From positions 248,001-312,000 of the forward strand of contig JARLHA010000032.1 in NCBI GenBank assembly GCA_031292485.1: a DNA stretch of 64,000 nucleotides, given 5' to 3'. This document shows positions 7,881 through 15,874 of the stretch, piece after piece (positions within the stretch are counted from its first letter, which is position 1; each line of letters opens with the position of its first letter). The stretch is from Mucilaginibacter sp. GTDB taxonomy: Bacteria; Bacteroidota; Bacteroidia; Sphingobacteriales; Sphingobacteriaceae. Below the pieces are notes generated by a model. It saw nothing but the letters and a program-made list of their open reading frames with translations. It searched no databases and had not been told where the DNA came from. The translations under genes were made by a program, and so were the position numbers.

Positions 7881-8315
7881 TTATTCCGGTGCGCCCACAT
7901 GTTCTGTTAATAGCTTCAAAAAACTTTCTTTGAAGTGGTGGTTCCAACCTGCTTCGCACATATCATAACATTCTACCCCCGGTATCAGGCCTATGTGCGT
8001 CATGGTAATTTGTGTCTCATCGCCTAAAGCAGAAATTTCAAACATAACTGAAGTGCCGTTCCACTCTGTTTTGTCGTTCAGCCATGGCAGGTAGCAGTCT
8101 GTCACCTGCCAGACTATTTTTTCATCAGGTATTGCTTCCGATATTTTAAAAGTTACCCAGGTGTCGCCGAAACGGACGGTAAAAACGTCGTTTAATTTTT
8201 CGGCGCTGCCTTCAAAGTTTTTTGCCCACCATTCATTAACTTGGGCGATGGCTTCAAACGCCTCGCGCGGCGTAACGTCGGCAGCGATGCTGCACTGGTA
8301 ATTTTGCTGGTTCAT
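7881..8315 (-). CDS. SRPBCC (AHSA1/START-like) domain protein
   Basis: A 144-residue single-domain protein of the helix-grip SRPBCC fold, in which a long C-terminal helix closes a hydrophobic ligand pocket. The opening segment VTPREAFEAIAQVNEWWAKNFEG and the later VMFEISALGDETQITMTHIGLIP with WNHHFKESFLKLL are typical of the AHSA1-like branch. Members bind small hydrophobic ligands or chaperones; no substrate can be read here. It lies 32 bp downstream of a second SRPBCC gene on the same strand, so the two are probably co-transcribed, with the AraC gene further upstream. No signal peptide is present, so it should be cytoplasmic. Confidence 0.82.
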   Translation of the reverse strand: MNQQNYQCSIAADVTPREAFEAIAQVNEWWAKNFEGSAEKLNDVFTVRFGDTWVTFKISEAIPDEKIVWQVTDCYLPWLNDKTEWNGTSVMFEISALGDETQITMTHIGLIPGVECYDMCEAGWNHHFKESFLKLLTEHVGAPE

Positions 8316-8347
8316 TTTGATTGATGTTTATGTTCTTGTATGTTGCT

Positions 8348-8857
8348 TTAATGGGTGATCACATTCTTAATATCTTCATTCCGGTTACGCAGGTCAAGGC
8401 CGCCTTCCAGTACCGATTTCAGGTTGGTAAGATAAAATATCCAGCCTTTTGAATCGCCCACATAATGCCGCCTGATGGTTTCTTCGTCGGTGGGTAAGTT
8501 ACTCTCGATCAACTCCACGATGGTCTCGTTTTGTTCCGAATAAATGGTGATGGTAACCGGGCAACCTTTGGAGAAAGTGAAACTGAAAACATCCTTCCCG
8601 TTTACCTTTAACACTTTTCCGGTGATGAGCATTACACCCGGTTTGTTGGCTGAGTAGCAGGTGTAGCTATCGTTAACCTGTGCCGGTGAATCATCGGGGC
8701 GTGGGTTGCCGTTTTCATCGGCAAACACCAGCCCGCCTAAAAACCAGGCTTTAAGCCCTGCTGCAGTTGTCCAGGCGCGGTAAGCATTTTCAATGCTTGT
8801 TTTAATGTTCACCCGTAGTTTAAATTGACTGAAATCAGTTTCTGTTAGTTGTGCCAT
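8348..8857 (-). CDS. SRPBCC (AHSA1-like) domain protein, second copy
   Basis: A 169-residue helix-grip protein with a recognisable START-like opening (VNIKTSIENAYRAWTTAAGL KAWF) and a terminal helix GDSKGWIFYLTNLKSVLEGG, which matches the C-terminal helix of AHSA1-like proteins. The ligand is unknown. The sequence differs clearly from the neighbouring 144-residue SRPBCC protein, so this is not a recent duplication. The gene is first of the probable pair; the AraC-type regulator lies upstream on the same strand, 72 bp away, and may control it (inference from position only). Cytoplasmic by absence of a signal peptide. Confidence 0.82.
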   Translation of the reverse strand: MAQLTETDFSQFKLRVNIKTSIENAYRAWTTAAGLKAWFLGGLVFADENGNPRPDDSPAQVNDSYTCYSANKPGVMLITGKVLKVNGKDVFSFTFSKGCPVTITIYSEQNETIVELIESNLPTDEETIRRHYVGDSKGWIFYLTNLKSVLEGGLDLRNRNEDIKNVITH

Positions 8858-8929
8858 TGTCGTAATTGTTTGATTTATAAGACAAAGGTATATTAACGTT
8901 AAAGTCGGGATTTATCGAAAATGGAGAAT

Positions 8930-9832
8930 TTATTCGCCTTTGCGGAAATAAGATGGCGCAGTACCAAAACGGTTTTTAAAAAGTACACTAAACGAAAAAA
9001 CGCTTTCAAAACCAATGGTTTGGCAAACTTCATTAATGGGTACGCGGGTTGTTTCCAGCAGTTCTTTCGCTTTTTTAAGTTTCAGGTCGATAAGGTATTG
9101 ATGCGGGGTGATCATATATACCTGCTTAAACATCCGTAAAAAATGCTGGCTGTTCATGGCGGCTATGGATGAGATATTTTCGAGGCTGATGTCGGTTTGA
9201 TAGTTTTGTTCCATCCAGTCTTTTGCCGAGGCTACCCGCTTGAAAATTTCAAGCCGGGTGGATGCCTTAACCGCCTGGATATTTTGCGAACGTTTGTAAG
9301 CGTCCTGGTTTTTCATCAGCAACTCTTCAAACAGGTTCCGGATCATCATATCCGCCGTCAATGAGGCAAACGATGAGCAGCTGGCGCCCAGTTCAATTAA
9401 CGACAAAATGGTTTGGTGCAAATTATCGTCAGCGTGGATCCTTTCCATGTACGAAAAATCGTAGGGCAAATTATCAAAAGGCTTCTCCAGCATCACTTCA
9501 TTACCAAACTCCATACTGTACAGCACCAGGTCGGGCAGGCGGGAGTTAAAAAACAAAAGCACGGGCGCCGTTTCGCTTCCTGTCGCCCTTATTGCCAGCG
9601 TACTGCCTCGGTTAATAAAAAACACCTTATTGTTATCTACCGGGTATTTGGCTCCGTTTACGTAGTAATTGCATTTCCCTTTGCCGGTCATTAATAAACC
9701 TATGCCTGCCGGGTGTTCAGCACACTCATAAGGCCTGCTTAAATTTTCGGCAAACAGGAAATGGTCGCCATAAACAGGCGGTAAGATCCCCTTATCAAAA
9801 TTAAACGACGGTGGCAGCGGACGGACAAGCAT
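8930..9832 (-). CDS. AraC-family transcriptional regulator
   Basis: A 300-residue regulator with an N-terminal cupin-like sensing half (GIGLLMTGKGKCNYYVNG AKYPV, about 40-65) and a C-terminal double helix-turn-helix AraC domain from about residue 195: ISLENISSIAAMNSQHFLRMF is the first HTH and INEVCQTIGFESVFSFSVLF the second. Such proteins usually activate adjacent metabolic genes after binding a small ligand; the ligand is unknown. It is transcribed ahead of two SRPBCC genes, which are possible targets. The start MLVRPLPPSFNF is the first ATG of the frame and fits the family's length. Confidence 0.9.
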   Translation of the reverse strand: MLVRPLPPSFNFDKGILPPVYGDHFLFAENLSRPYECAEHPAGIGLLMTGKGKCNYYVNGAKYPVDNNKVFFINRGSTLAIRATGSETAPVLLFFNSRLPDLVLYSMEFGNEVMLEKPFDNLPYDFSYMERIHADDNLHQTILSLIELGASCSSFASLTADMMIRNLFEELLMKNQDAYKRSQNIQAVKASTRLEIFKRVASAKDWMEQNYQTDISLENISSIAAMNSQHFLRMFKQVYMITPHQYLIDLKLKKAKELLETTRVPINEVCQTIGFESVFSFSVLFKNRFGTAPSYFRKGE

Positions 9833-9907
9833 GCGGGGGCCTTTTGTAAGCTAAGATAAGGTTTTTGGGTGATTTGGGTGTTTTCGCAACACTATGTTAA
9901 AACAAAA

Positions 9908-10018
9908 ATGGAAACAAAGCCATTTCCTTTAAGTGCGAAACTTGTGCAGGAGTTAGAATGCCTTGAAGGTATTCTGAAAGTAGTCGGGGACATTTATCGA
10001 GAATTAATGCAGAAATAA
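9908..10018 (+). CDS. Possible 36-residue small protein
   Basis: An ATG-initiated frame of 36 codons (METKPFPLSAKLVQE... ...RELMQK) lies alone in the gap between the AraC gene and the 488-residue gene. The predicted peptide is amphipathic and helical with alternating hydrophobic residues (LVQELECLEGILKVVGDIY). It has no ribosome-binding site that decides the start and no recognised relatives. It may be a chance ORF; the helical pattern is the only support. Confidence 0.3.
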   Translation: METKPFPLSAKLVQELECLEGILKVVGDIYRELMQK

Positions 10019-10072
10019 GCTTAAGCAAAAAGTAATAATACTATATTGCACTAAACGAACAACCTTAGAGCT

Positions 10073-11539
10073 ATGGGGATTTTTGATATTTTCAAGAAAA
10101 AAAAGAAAGATGATGATCAGTATTTAAAATCTGATTTGAATGAAGAAAAGGTTGAGACGCCTACGCAATCTACAACATCCGTAAATGATTCCTACAGCAA
10201 AAATACTGAAAAGTCTATCGTTAATCGTGATGCAATAGACGATGTAGATGCGTCTAAAGAATTATTCGATTTTATTTTCAAATATAGTGAGTATGTTGTA
10301 AGATATCTCAACATGATGTTTCAAGGCAATCATTCACCTATTGCTGCATATGAAAAGAACAATGGTGATTTGATCGGTTATTTATTTGTGGCAGAAGATA
10401 TGAGTTACAACCTTTCAGTTGAACAAGTTATTGAAAAAATGGAGGTTGAATTCGAAAAAAGGATAAGCGATAGTGCTATATCCTCTTGGGTTATATTTTA
10501 TCATTCAGAATTTAACGATGACGACAATCATAAAGTTGCAGGTAGTTCAAGTAAAACAAGGGCCATAACCGCAAAATACAGTTTAGGTAATAATACTGGC
10601 TTTATTGGCATTCCTTACATTTTAACAGGAGATCAAGTTAAATACAAAGGTTTTAGTGGTTTTTCAAAAGAACAAAACGCACAGATACTTTCTGTGCAGT
10701 TAACTAAAGGAAAAGATTATTTCCAGGAAAAGGTAGAAATTAAGCCCGAAATACATGAGAATGAAGTTGGTATAAAAATTAAAAAGGTAAACAACGGATC
10801 TTTAGGAAATATGTGGGGTGGTGTATTTGGATTTGAAAGATTGCATAAAAGCAATCAGATACTTTTAGAATACATGGCTTTAGTTTCCGCAATGGGACTA
10901 AAAAGGACTGTTCCCAACGCCGCAATTTCCGAAATGAAGTATAAAGACGTTGTTTTTCGCGCTGTTAAAAGCACAGATGATTCAACAAGAACTGCATATC
11001 CTGTGATTAAAAGTAATTTTTGTATCGATGTGATAAATAAACAAATAAACGAATGGGAGAATTCAGATAATCTGGAAGCTGTGATATGCGGTGCCGGAAG
11101 AGACACTTTTGGTATAACTTACTTTGCAACGGACTATGCAGAAAATAAATCTGTATATCATTCTTCTCCTAAATTAGATATGACGTTTAGCGCTATTTTA
11201 TTTGTTTTGACAGTTAGAGACGATAAAGAAGAAACTATTTTACCAAATGGAGCATCATTTGCCGAAGATTTTGCCGCGTATATGCCTCACAAAGAATTGG
11301 GGGAATTTGGATGTTATGATTTTATAGGGATACTTGAGGATTTCTATCAAAATGATATATTGGAAGATAACATGATTGAAGGCTATATTTTAAAAATCCG
11401 CCTGATTAATTATGAGGATATAAAAGATTTTTTCACCATCCCTATGTTTATCAATAAAGACAACATGAGGTTAAGTAATTTGGAAAAAGGCATGAAAATA
11501 AGTGGAGCTTTTCAGCTTCAGGGAGAGATAAAAAAATAA
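10073..11539 (+). CDS. Unrecognised 488-residue cytoplasmic protein
   Basis: I do not recognise this protein. It begins with a short basic stretch (MGIFDIFKKKKK) and a roughly 45-residue Ser/Thr/Glu/Asp-rich linker, then has a mixed alpha/beta region (about 60-225) and a second one (about 230-488). There is no signal peptide or membrane segment. The coding sequence is visibly richer in A/T, with many AAA, GAA and ATA codons, than dnaB or kdsD nearby, which suggests recent acquisition (inference). It is single, flanked by a small ORF, and ends at a hairpin just before tRNA-Leu(UAG), a common location for acquired DNA. No toxin, nuclease or phage motif was seen. Confidence 0.75.
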   Translation: MGIFDIFKKKKKDDDQYLKSDLNEEKVETPTQSTTSVNDSYSKNTEKSIVNRDAIDDVDASKELFDFIFKYSEYVVRYLNMMFQGNHSPIAAYEKNNGDLIGYLFVAEDMSYNLSVEQVIEKMEVEFEKRISDSAISSWVIFYHSEFNDDDNHKVAGSSSKTRAITAKYSLGNNTGFIGIPYILTGDQVKYKGFSGFSKEQNAQILSVQLTKGKDYFQEKVEIKPEIHENEVGIKIKKVNNGSLGNMWGGVFGFERLHKSNQILLEYMALVSAMGLKRTVPNAAISEMKYKDVVFRAVKSTDDSTRTAYPVIKSNFCIDVINKQINEWENSDNLEAVICGAGRDTFGITYFATDYAENKSVYHSSPKLDMTFSAILFVLTVRDDKEETILPNGASFAEDFAAYMPHKELGEFGCYDFIGILEDFYQNDILEDNMIEGYILKIRLINYEDIKDFFTIPMFINKDNMRLSNLEKGMKISGAFQLQGEIKK

Positions 11540-11562
11540 GTTTCCAATATTTGAAATAATAA

Positions 11563-11594
11563 AAAAGCCGCTAACTTTTCAGTTAACGGCTTTT
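11563..11594. terminator. Hairpin terminator between the 488-residue gene and tRNA-Leu
   Basis: AAGCCGCTAAC and GTTAACGGCTT pair at 10 of 11 positions around the loop TTTTCA, with A-tracts before and T-tracts after. It can end transcripts from both the protein gene (plus) and the tRNA gene (minus). Confidence 0.75.
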
Positions 11595-11597
11595 ATG

Positions 11598-11679
11598 TGC
11601 GGAAGAAGGGACTCGAACCCCCACGCCTCGCGGCGCCAGATCCTAAGTCTGGTGCGGCTACCAATTACGCCACTTCCGC
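11598..11679 (-). tRNA. tRNA-Leu (anticodon UAG)
   Basis: Read on the minus strand, an 82-nt cloverleaf has acceptor arms GCGGAAG/CTTCCGC, a D-arm containing AATTGGTAG, the anticodon loop CTTAGGA (anticodon TAG, reading CUA/CUN), a long class II variable arm (GCGCCGCGAGGCGTG region) and the T-loop GTTCGAGTC. The discriminator base is A; the CCA end is not encoded. All parts pair well. Confidence 0.95.
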
Positions 11680-11800
11680 GTTTTTGATTTTTAAGAGGCT
11701 GCAAAGATAGTTTTTTTTTATGATTTCACCGATTATTTTTTAAAATGATTTCTTTTTGTGATTTCACCGATTTTTAATGGGGATTACACCGACTGATGTT

Positions 11801-12595
11801 TTAAGATTTTACCGATTTAAGGTCGGGTAACAATTTTTCAAAATAAGGGGCAGCATTTAACAACCTGCTTCCATACCATGAGAACATTTCACCATCAACC
11901 AGCCTGATGATGGCGTTCGGGACTATTGCCTTTAGCTCCGTTATGTGTTTTTCTTTAAATGGATAAGGTTCGGAGGAGAGCAAGATCAGATCGGGATTCG
12001 CCTCAATTATTGATTTAGCGTCAACCTCGAGATACCTGTTCTGTTCAAAAACGTTTATCAGCCCGCAATAATCCAGCATTCTATCAATAAATGTATTTTT
12101 ACCTGCTACCATATAAGGTTTGCGCCAGATAAAATAAGCCGTTTTTAAATTTGAGCGTTGAATTGTAAGTAAGCTGAATTGTTGTGTGATTTTGTTGGAG
12201 AGGATTTTGGCCTCTGGTCCTTTGCCCGTAAGCTCCCCTACTCTTTCTACCATATCAAGGGCATCTGCAAGGGTAAAAATATCGCTTATCCAAACCGGGC
12301 AAAAGTTCATAAGTTCTTCAATCTGGCTGCGTTCGTTTTCTTCCTTGTTGGCGATGACCAGGTCGGGCTTAAGGGCTTTTATTTTTTCGATATCAAGTTG
12401 TTTGGTGCCGCCAATTTTTTCAACATTTTTTACCTTATCCTCAGGGTGGATACAAAATTTGGTAATGCCCACGATCGCTTCATCCAATCCTAAATAAAAA
12501 AGCAATTCAGTTTGTGATGGTACGACGGAGATAATCCGTTTGGGAACGGATGGTAAATTTATTTCACGGTTTAGCTGGTCGTGGTACCCGGGCAT
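11801..12595 (-). CDS. Periplasmic-binding-type cobalamin/metal-chelate receptor (BtuF-like), apparently leaderless
   Basis: The protein (264 residues) has the helical-backbone metal receptor fold of BtuF/FhuD: PKRIISVVPSQTELLFYLGL near the start, IGGTKQLDIEKIKALKPDLVI in the first lobe, and SIIEANPDLILLSSEPYPF in the second. Such proteins bind vitamin B12 or ferric chelates for ABC importers. No signal peptide or lipobox precedes the domain, and the upstream in-frame residues (alternative start at 12685) are not a convincing leader either. No permease or ATPase gene is adjacent. It could therefore be a cytoplasmic binder, or its start may be misjudged. It follows kdsD on the same strand after 100 bp. 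Confidence 0.82.
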   Translation of the reverse strand: MPGYHDQLNREINLPSVPKRIISVVPSQTELLFYLGLDEAIVGITKFCIHPEDKVKNVEKIGGTKQLDIEKIKALKPDLVIANKEENERSQIEELMNFCPVWISDIFTLADALDMVERVGELTGKGPEAKILSNKITQQFSLLTIQRSNLKTAYFIWRKPYMVAGKNTFIDRMLDYCGLINVFEQNRYLEVDAKSIIEANPDLILLSSEPYPFKEKHITELKAIVPNAIIRLVDGEMFSWYGSRLLNAAPYFEKLLPDLKSVKS

Positions 12596-12695
12596 TTTCC
12601 TTGTTTGTTGAAAGGTTGTAATGTTGGAAAGTTTAAATATTAGCTCTCCAAAATAAAAAAATGACTTAATGACCTTATGACACAATGACCAACCC

Positions 12696-13631
12696 TTACT
12701 GATTATAGATCTGGTAGATTCCCGATACGCTCCTTCCCGATTCCGAACCCACCAGCACCGCGGTGATCTTTTTATCTATCATCAGTTGCTCGGCATTATG
12801 GATAAACTCGTTTTCATCAACAAATACAGGGGTTTTCGTCATTATTTCGCCGATGGTGAGCGTAGCGGTATCCGGGTGGCGTATCAGCGCCCGGCGCAGG
12901 TCGCCGTCGGTAACAATGCCTTTAACATGACTTGCGTCACCAACGATCACCATCCCAAGCCTGCCTTCCGACATGCACAAAAGCAATTCGGTAAACGAAG
13001 CGTCTTCGCTGATAAAAGGCAGGTTATCGGTACGCATCAGGTCTTTTACTTTTACCAGCAGTTTACGGCCCAGGCTGCCGCCAGGATGAAAGCGCGCGAA
13101 ATCCTCATGCTGAAAGCCTCGGGACTCCATCAGGGCAACCGCCAGGGCATCGCCCATAACCAATGCCGCCGTAGTTGACGAAGTAGGTGCCAGCGCCAGC
13201 GGACAGGCTTCCTGCCGGATAGCAATATTTAAATGGTAATGGCTGTTTTTAGCTACGGTGGAATTTGGGTTACCGGTAACACCGATAATCACATTTTTGT
13301 TCCATTGTAAAAAAGGGATCAGTTTTAACACTTCATCTGTTTCGCCCGAATAAGAGATCAGAATCACCATATCATGGCTGCCAACCATGCCCAGGTCGCC
13401 ATGAAAGGCTTCGCCGGGGTGTAAAAAAAAGCTTGGCGTACCGGTACTCGCAAAAGTGGCCGCTATTTTTTTACCAATAAGGCCCGATTTGCCGATGCCA
13501 ATAACAATCACCTTGCCATCCGTCTTCAAAATAGCATCAACTACTTTGGTAAACTGTTCGTCGATGGCATCCGCCACAAAACGCAGCGAATCAATTTCAA
13601 TATCAAAAACTCTTTTGGCAATTTCTTTCAT
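12696..13631 (-). CDS. kdsD: Arabinose-5-phosphate isomerase (KpsF/KdsD family)
   Basis: The enzyme converts ribulose 5-phosphate to arabinose 5-phosphate, the first step to Kdo in lipopolysaccharide. The 311 residues contain an SIS sugar-isomerase domain (about 30-165) with VIGIGKSGLIGKKIAATFASTGTP and SYSGETDEVLKLIP, then two CBS domains (about 200-250 and 262-311). The segment EDFARFHPGGSLGRKLL between them is a strong family signature. The gene follows kdsA, the enzyme that uses its product, with a 128-bp gap filled by a long inverted repeat; they likely form one operon. The CBS pair suggests allosteric regulation by a nucleotide or sugar (family knowledge). Confidence 0.94.
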   Translation of the reverse strand: MKEIAKRVFDIEIDSLRFVADAIDEQFTKVVDAILKTDGKVIVIGIGKSGLIGKKIAATFASTGTPSFFLHPGEAFHGDLGMVGSHDMVILISYSGETDEVLKLIPFLQWNKNVIIGVTGNPNSTVAKNSHYHLNIAIRQEACPLALAPTSSTTAALVMGDALAVALMESRGFQHEDFARFHPGGSLGRKLLVKVKDLMRTDNLPFISEDASFTELLLCMSEGRLGMVIVGDASHVKGIVTDGDLRRALIRHPDTATLTIGEIMTKTPVFVDENEFIHNAEQLMIDKKITAVLVGSESGRSVSGIYQIYNQ

Positions 13632-13634
13632 GAT

Positions 13635-13766
13635 TGTCTGAATCAGAATTTTCAGAATTTATTAATTAACAGAATATTTGCGAGTTAGTGCCTCAGGAAT
13701 TAAACATAATAGCCAGATTTAAAGAATTCTGAAAATTCAAAAATTCTGAAAATTCTGATTCAGACA
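13635..13766. repeat. 26-bp perfect inverted repeat flanking the kdsA-kdsD gap
   Basis: The segment at 13635-13660 and its exact reverse complement at 13741-13766 enclose about 80 bp. One arm lies 4 bp before the kdsD start (on its strand), and the other overlaps the kdsA stop codon. The repeated AATTCTGAA units inside the arm also recur at 13723-13738. A long mRNA stem between the genes is possible. Confidence 0.75.
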
Positions 13767-14533
13767 AGCGGCTCCATCACCTTTTCCAACTCATGCAACC
13801 TCACCATATTCGGGCCGTCGCTTAAGGCATGATCAGGGTCGGGGTGTGTTTCCATAAAGTAACCGCTAGCGCCAAAAGCTTTCGCGGCCAGGGCCATCAT
13901 GGGCACAAACGTACGGTCGCCGCCGGTTTTGCCGCCTGCGCCGCCCGGCCGCTGCACCGAATGGGTGCAATCCATACAAATGGGGTGCCCGAAAGCCTTC
14001 ATATCATAAATATTCCTGAAATCGACAGCAAGGTTATTATATCCGTACATATTGCCGCGCTCGGTTAATATTACCTGCTCATTGCCGGCCTCCAGCACTT
14101 TTTGGGCAGGGTAAAACATATCCTGCCCCGAAAGAAACTGCGCTTTTTTGATGTTCACAATTTTACCTGTTTTTGCCGCAGCAACCAGCAGATCGGTTTG
14201 CCGGCATAAAAACGCAGGGATCTGTAAAATATCCACCACTTCGCCAACAATGGCAGCCTGATAGCTTTCGTGTATATCGGTTGTTAAAGGAAGCCCGAAG
14301 CGCTCTTTTACTTTCAGCAGCATTTCCATGCCTTTTTCAAGTCCGGGGCCGCGGTATGAGTGAATTGAGGTACGGTTGGCCTTGTCAAACGATGACTTAA
14401 AGATCACCGGTACATTAAACTTTTGCCCCAGTTCCGCCACTTTTTCGGCTACAGTGTAAAGTAGTTCCTGGTTTTCCATTACACATGGACCCAATATAAA
14501 AAACGGCTTTTGCCGCATCTGTTCAAATAGCAT
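13760..14533 (-). CDS. kdsA: 3-deoxy-8-phosphooctulonate (Kdo-8-P) synthase, metal-dependent type
   Basis: The enzyme condenses phosphoenolpyruvate with arabinose 5-phosphate to Kdo-8-phosphate. The 257 residues are a little short for the family but complete, with FILGPCVMEN at the start, FKSSFDKANRTS (substrate loop, about 45-56), TDIHESYQAA, ILQIPAFLCRQTDLL and CMDCTHSVQRPGG. Cys17 in GPC stands where metal-independent enzymes have asparagine, so this belongs to the metal-dependent class (family knowledge). The gene precedes kdsD, whose product is its substrate, in the same direction. The beta/alpha barrel residues named are all present, so it is probably functional. Confidence 0.95.
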   Translation of the reverse strand: MLFEQMRQKPFFILGPCVMENQELLYTVAEKVAELGQKFNVPVIFKSSFDKANRTSIHSYRGPGLEKGMEMLLKVKERFGLPLTTDIHESYQAAIVGEVVDILQIPAFLCRQTDLLVAAAKTGKIVNIKKAQFLSGQDMFYPAQKVLEAGNEQVILTERGNMYGYNNLAVDFRNIYDMKAFGHPICMDCTHSVQRPGGAGGKTGGDRTFVPMMALAAKAFGASGYFMETHPDPDHALSDGPNMVRLHELEKVMEPLV

Positions 14534-14562
14534 AAGATTGAAATAATGGTCAAAGATAATTT

Positions 14563-14785
14563 AAGTGACACGAATTACACGAATAAAATAAAAGACACGA
14601 ATTTCACGAATGAAGCGAATTTAATGAAATACACCAATTACACGAATGATGCGAATTTAATGAAATACACGAATTACACTAATAAGGCGAATTTTCACGA
14701 ATAAGTAAGATTAAGGACATTTAAGAAGAGAAAACCCAATATCATTAGTAAGAATTCGAAAAAATTCGTGTAATTCGTGTCACTT
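14563..14785. repeat. ACACGAATT-rich repeat element with 22-bp inverted ends and a 36-bp tandem unit
   Basis: A 22-bp inverted pair (14563-14584 and 14764-14785) closes an element made of ACACGAAT and GCGAATTTAATG units. Inside, a 36-bp unit occurs twice in tandem (14605-14640 and 14641-14676; two differences) and a third diverged partial copy follows. The right arm ends exactly before the hscB ATG at 14786. It has no coding capacity. Confidence 0.75.
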
Positions 14786-15310
14786 ATGAATTATTTTGAA
14801 TTTTACGGTATAAAGGAATCTTTTACCCCCGAGGCTGCTTTGCTGAAGAAGAAATTTTACGAGCTGAGTAAAAAGTATCACCCCGATTTTTATGCCAACG
14901 AAGACGATGAAAAACAGCAGGAAATACTGGAACTATCTACCCTAAATAACAAAGCCTATCAAACACTTTCTGACCCTTTTAAGCGCCTGGAATACATTTT
15001 GAAGTGCCATGAATTGCTGCAGGAAGGTGCAAAACCGCAATTACCGGCAGATTTTTTAATGGAAATGATGGATATTAATGAGCGCCTGATGGAGGTGGAA
15101 GACACGGATCAATTGGGCCACATCACGGCAGAAGTGCTTGCTATTGAGGGTGATATTGAACAGGACCTGCAGCAGGCAATGTTGGGTTATGAGCAGTTGA
15201 ATGACACCGCGAAAGAAGAAAGATTAAATAAAATTGCAGATTGTTATTATAGACAAAAATATCTGTTGCGGATTAAAGAGAGTTTAAATACATTTGCATC
15301 CCGATTCTGA
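14786..15310 (+). CDS. hscB: Fe-S cluster assembly co-chaperone HscB (J-domain)
   Basis: HscB delivers the IscU scaffold to the HscA chaperone during iron-sulfur cluster assembly. The 174 residues start with the J-domain, MNYFEFYGIKESF then YHPDFYANED with the HPD tripeptide, and continue through NNKAYQTLSDPFKRLEYIL to the helical IscU-binding C-terminal domain (PADFLMEMMDINERLMEVED). The start is taken at the ATG right after the repeat element; an upstream in-frame GTG lies inside the repeat arm. The gene is alone here, with hscA and iscU not seen nearby. tRNA-Leu(CAA) follows after 27 bp. Confidence 0.9.
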   Translation: MNYFEFYGIKESFTPEAALLKKKFYELSKKYHPDFYANEDDEKQQEILELSTLNNKAYQTLSDPFKRLEYILKCHELLQEGAKPQLPADFLMEMMDINERLMEVEDTDQLGHITAEVLAIEGDIEQDLQQAMLGYEQLNDTAKEERLNKIADCYYRQKYLLRIKESLNTFASRF

Positions 15311-15337
15311 ACGAATTAATCCACCGTTCGAGAAAAG

Positions 15338-15421
15338 GCCCAGATGGCGGAATCGGTAGACGCGCTGGTCTCAAACACCTGTGGTCGCAAGGCCGTGCCG
15401 GTTCGACCCCGGCTCTGGGTA
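15338..15421 (+). tRNA. tRNA-Leu (anticodon CAA)
   Basis: An 84-nt class II cloverleaf: acceptor arms GCCCAGA/TCTGGGT (a G-U pair at the end), D-arm with GAATCGGTAGAC, anticodon loop CTCAAAC (anticodon CAA, reading UUG), a long variable arm and T-loop GTTCGACCC. The anticodon stem CTGGT/ACCTG contains one U-U mismatch. The discriminator is A. This is the intact member of a duplicated pair. Confidence 0.93.
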
Positions 15422-15425
15422 CCGA

Positions 15426-15453
15426 AAAGCCCCCGATTTCTCGGGGGCTTTGC
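15426..15453 (+). terminator. Terminator of tRNA-Leu(CAA)
   Basis: AAAGCCCCCGA and TCGGGGGCTTT form a perfect 11-bp stem around the loop TTTC, with T-rich sequence following. It lies 5 bases after the tRNA. Confidence 0.85.
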
Positions 15454-15469
15454 TATTTAAACGAATTTA

Positions 15470-15874
15470 TTATTGCGCCGCTATGGCTGGTAAATCCCAT
15501 GGATTAAGTAATTTCAGGCCACTTATCCCTTTAAAATCAGAAATATTTTGAGTTATTAATGTAAAATCATTTACGAGAGCGGTAGCAGCTATAATGGCGT
15601 CAGGCAATTTAATTCTACGTGATTTACAAATAGAAATGGTGTTATCAACGACGATTTCGTTCAGATCAAGGATTTTACTTTCGCTAACGAAATCATGAAG
15701 AACCTTGTACGATTCAGGTATTGTATTAAATCTCAAAATCTCAATTTTAGTAATCACAGAAATTTGAGGGATGTCGTCAATAATGGAATGCATTATTTTC
15801 ATTCCATCAGCCGGTAATTTGTTGTTCAGATAGCCGATAACAATATTGGAGTCTATTAAATATCCCTGTTCCAC
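15470..15874 (-). CDS. PIN-domain toxin (VapC-type RNase)
   Basis: A 134-residue PIN-domain protein likely to be the RNase toxin of a type II toxin-antitoxin pair. Acidic active-site residues are visible: D8 in YLIDSNIVIGYL, E45 in ITKIEILRF, and the aspartate of KLPDAIIAATALV, followed by the conserved ITQNISDF near the end. VapC-like toxins cleave tRNA or rRNA when the antitoxin is lost. The start overlaps the antitoxin gene by 19 bp, a normal arrangement. The pair sits between two copies of tRNA-Leu(CAA). All acidic residues are intact, so it should be active. The RNA target is unknown. Confidence 0.85.
   Translation of the reverse strand: MEQGYLIDSNIVIGYLNNKLPADGMKIMHSIIDDIPQISVITKIEILRFNTIPESYKVLHDFVSESKILDLNEIVVDNTISICKSRRIKLPDAIIAATALVNDFTLITQNISDFKGISGLKLLNPWDLPAIAAQ

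Noticed and set aside
14605..14700. CRISPR-like spaced repeats
   Set aside because: The 36-bp units are directly adjacent with no unique spacers and the arrangement closes with an inverted arm; no cas genes are near.
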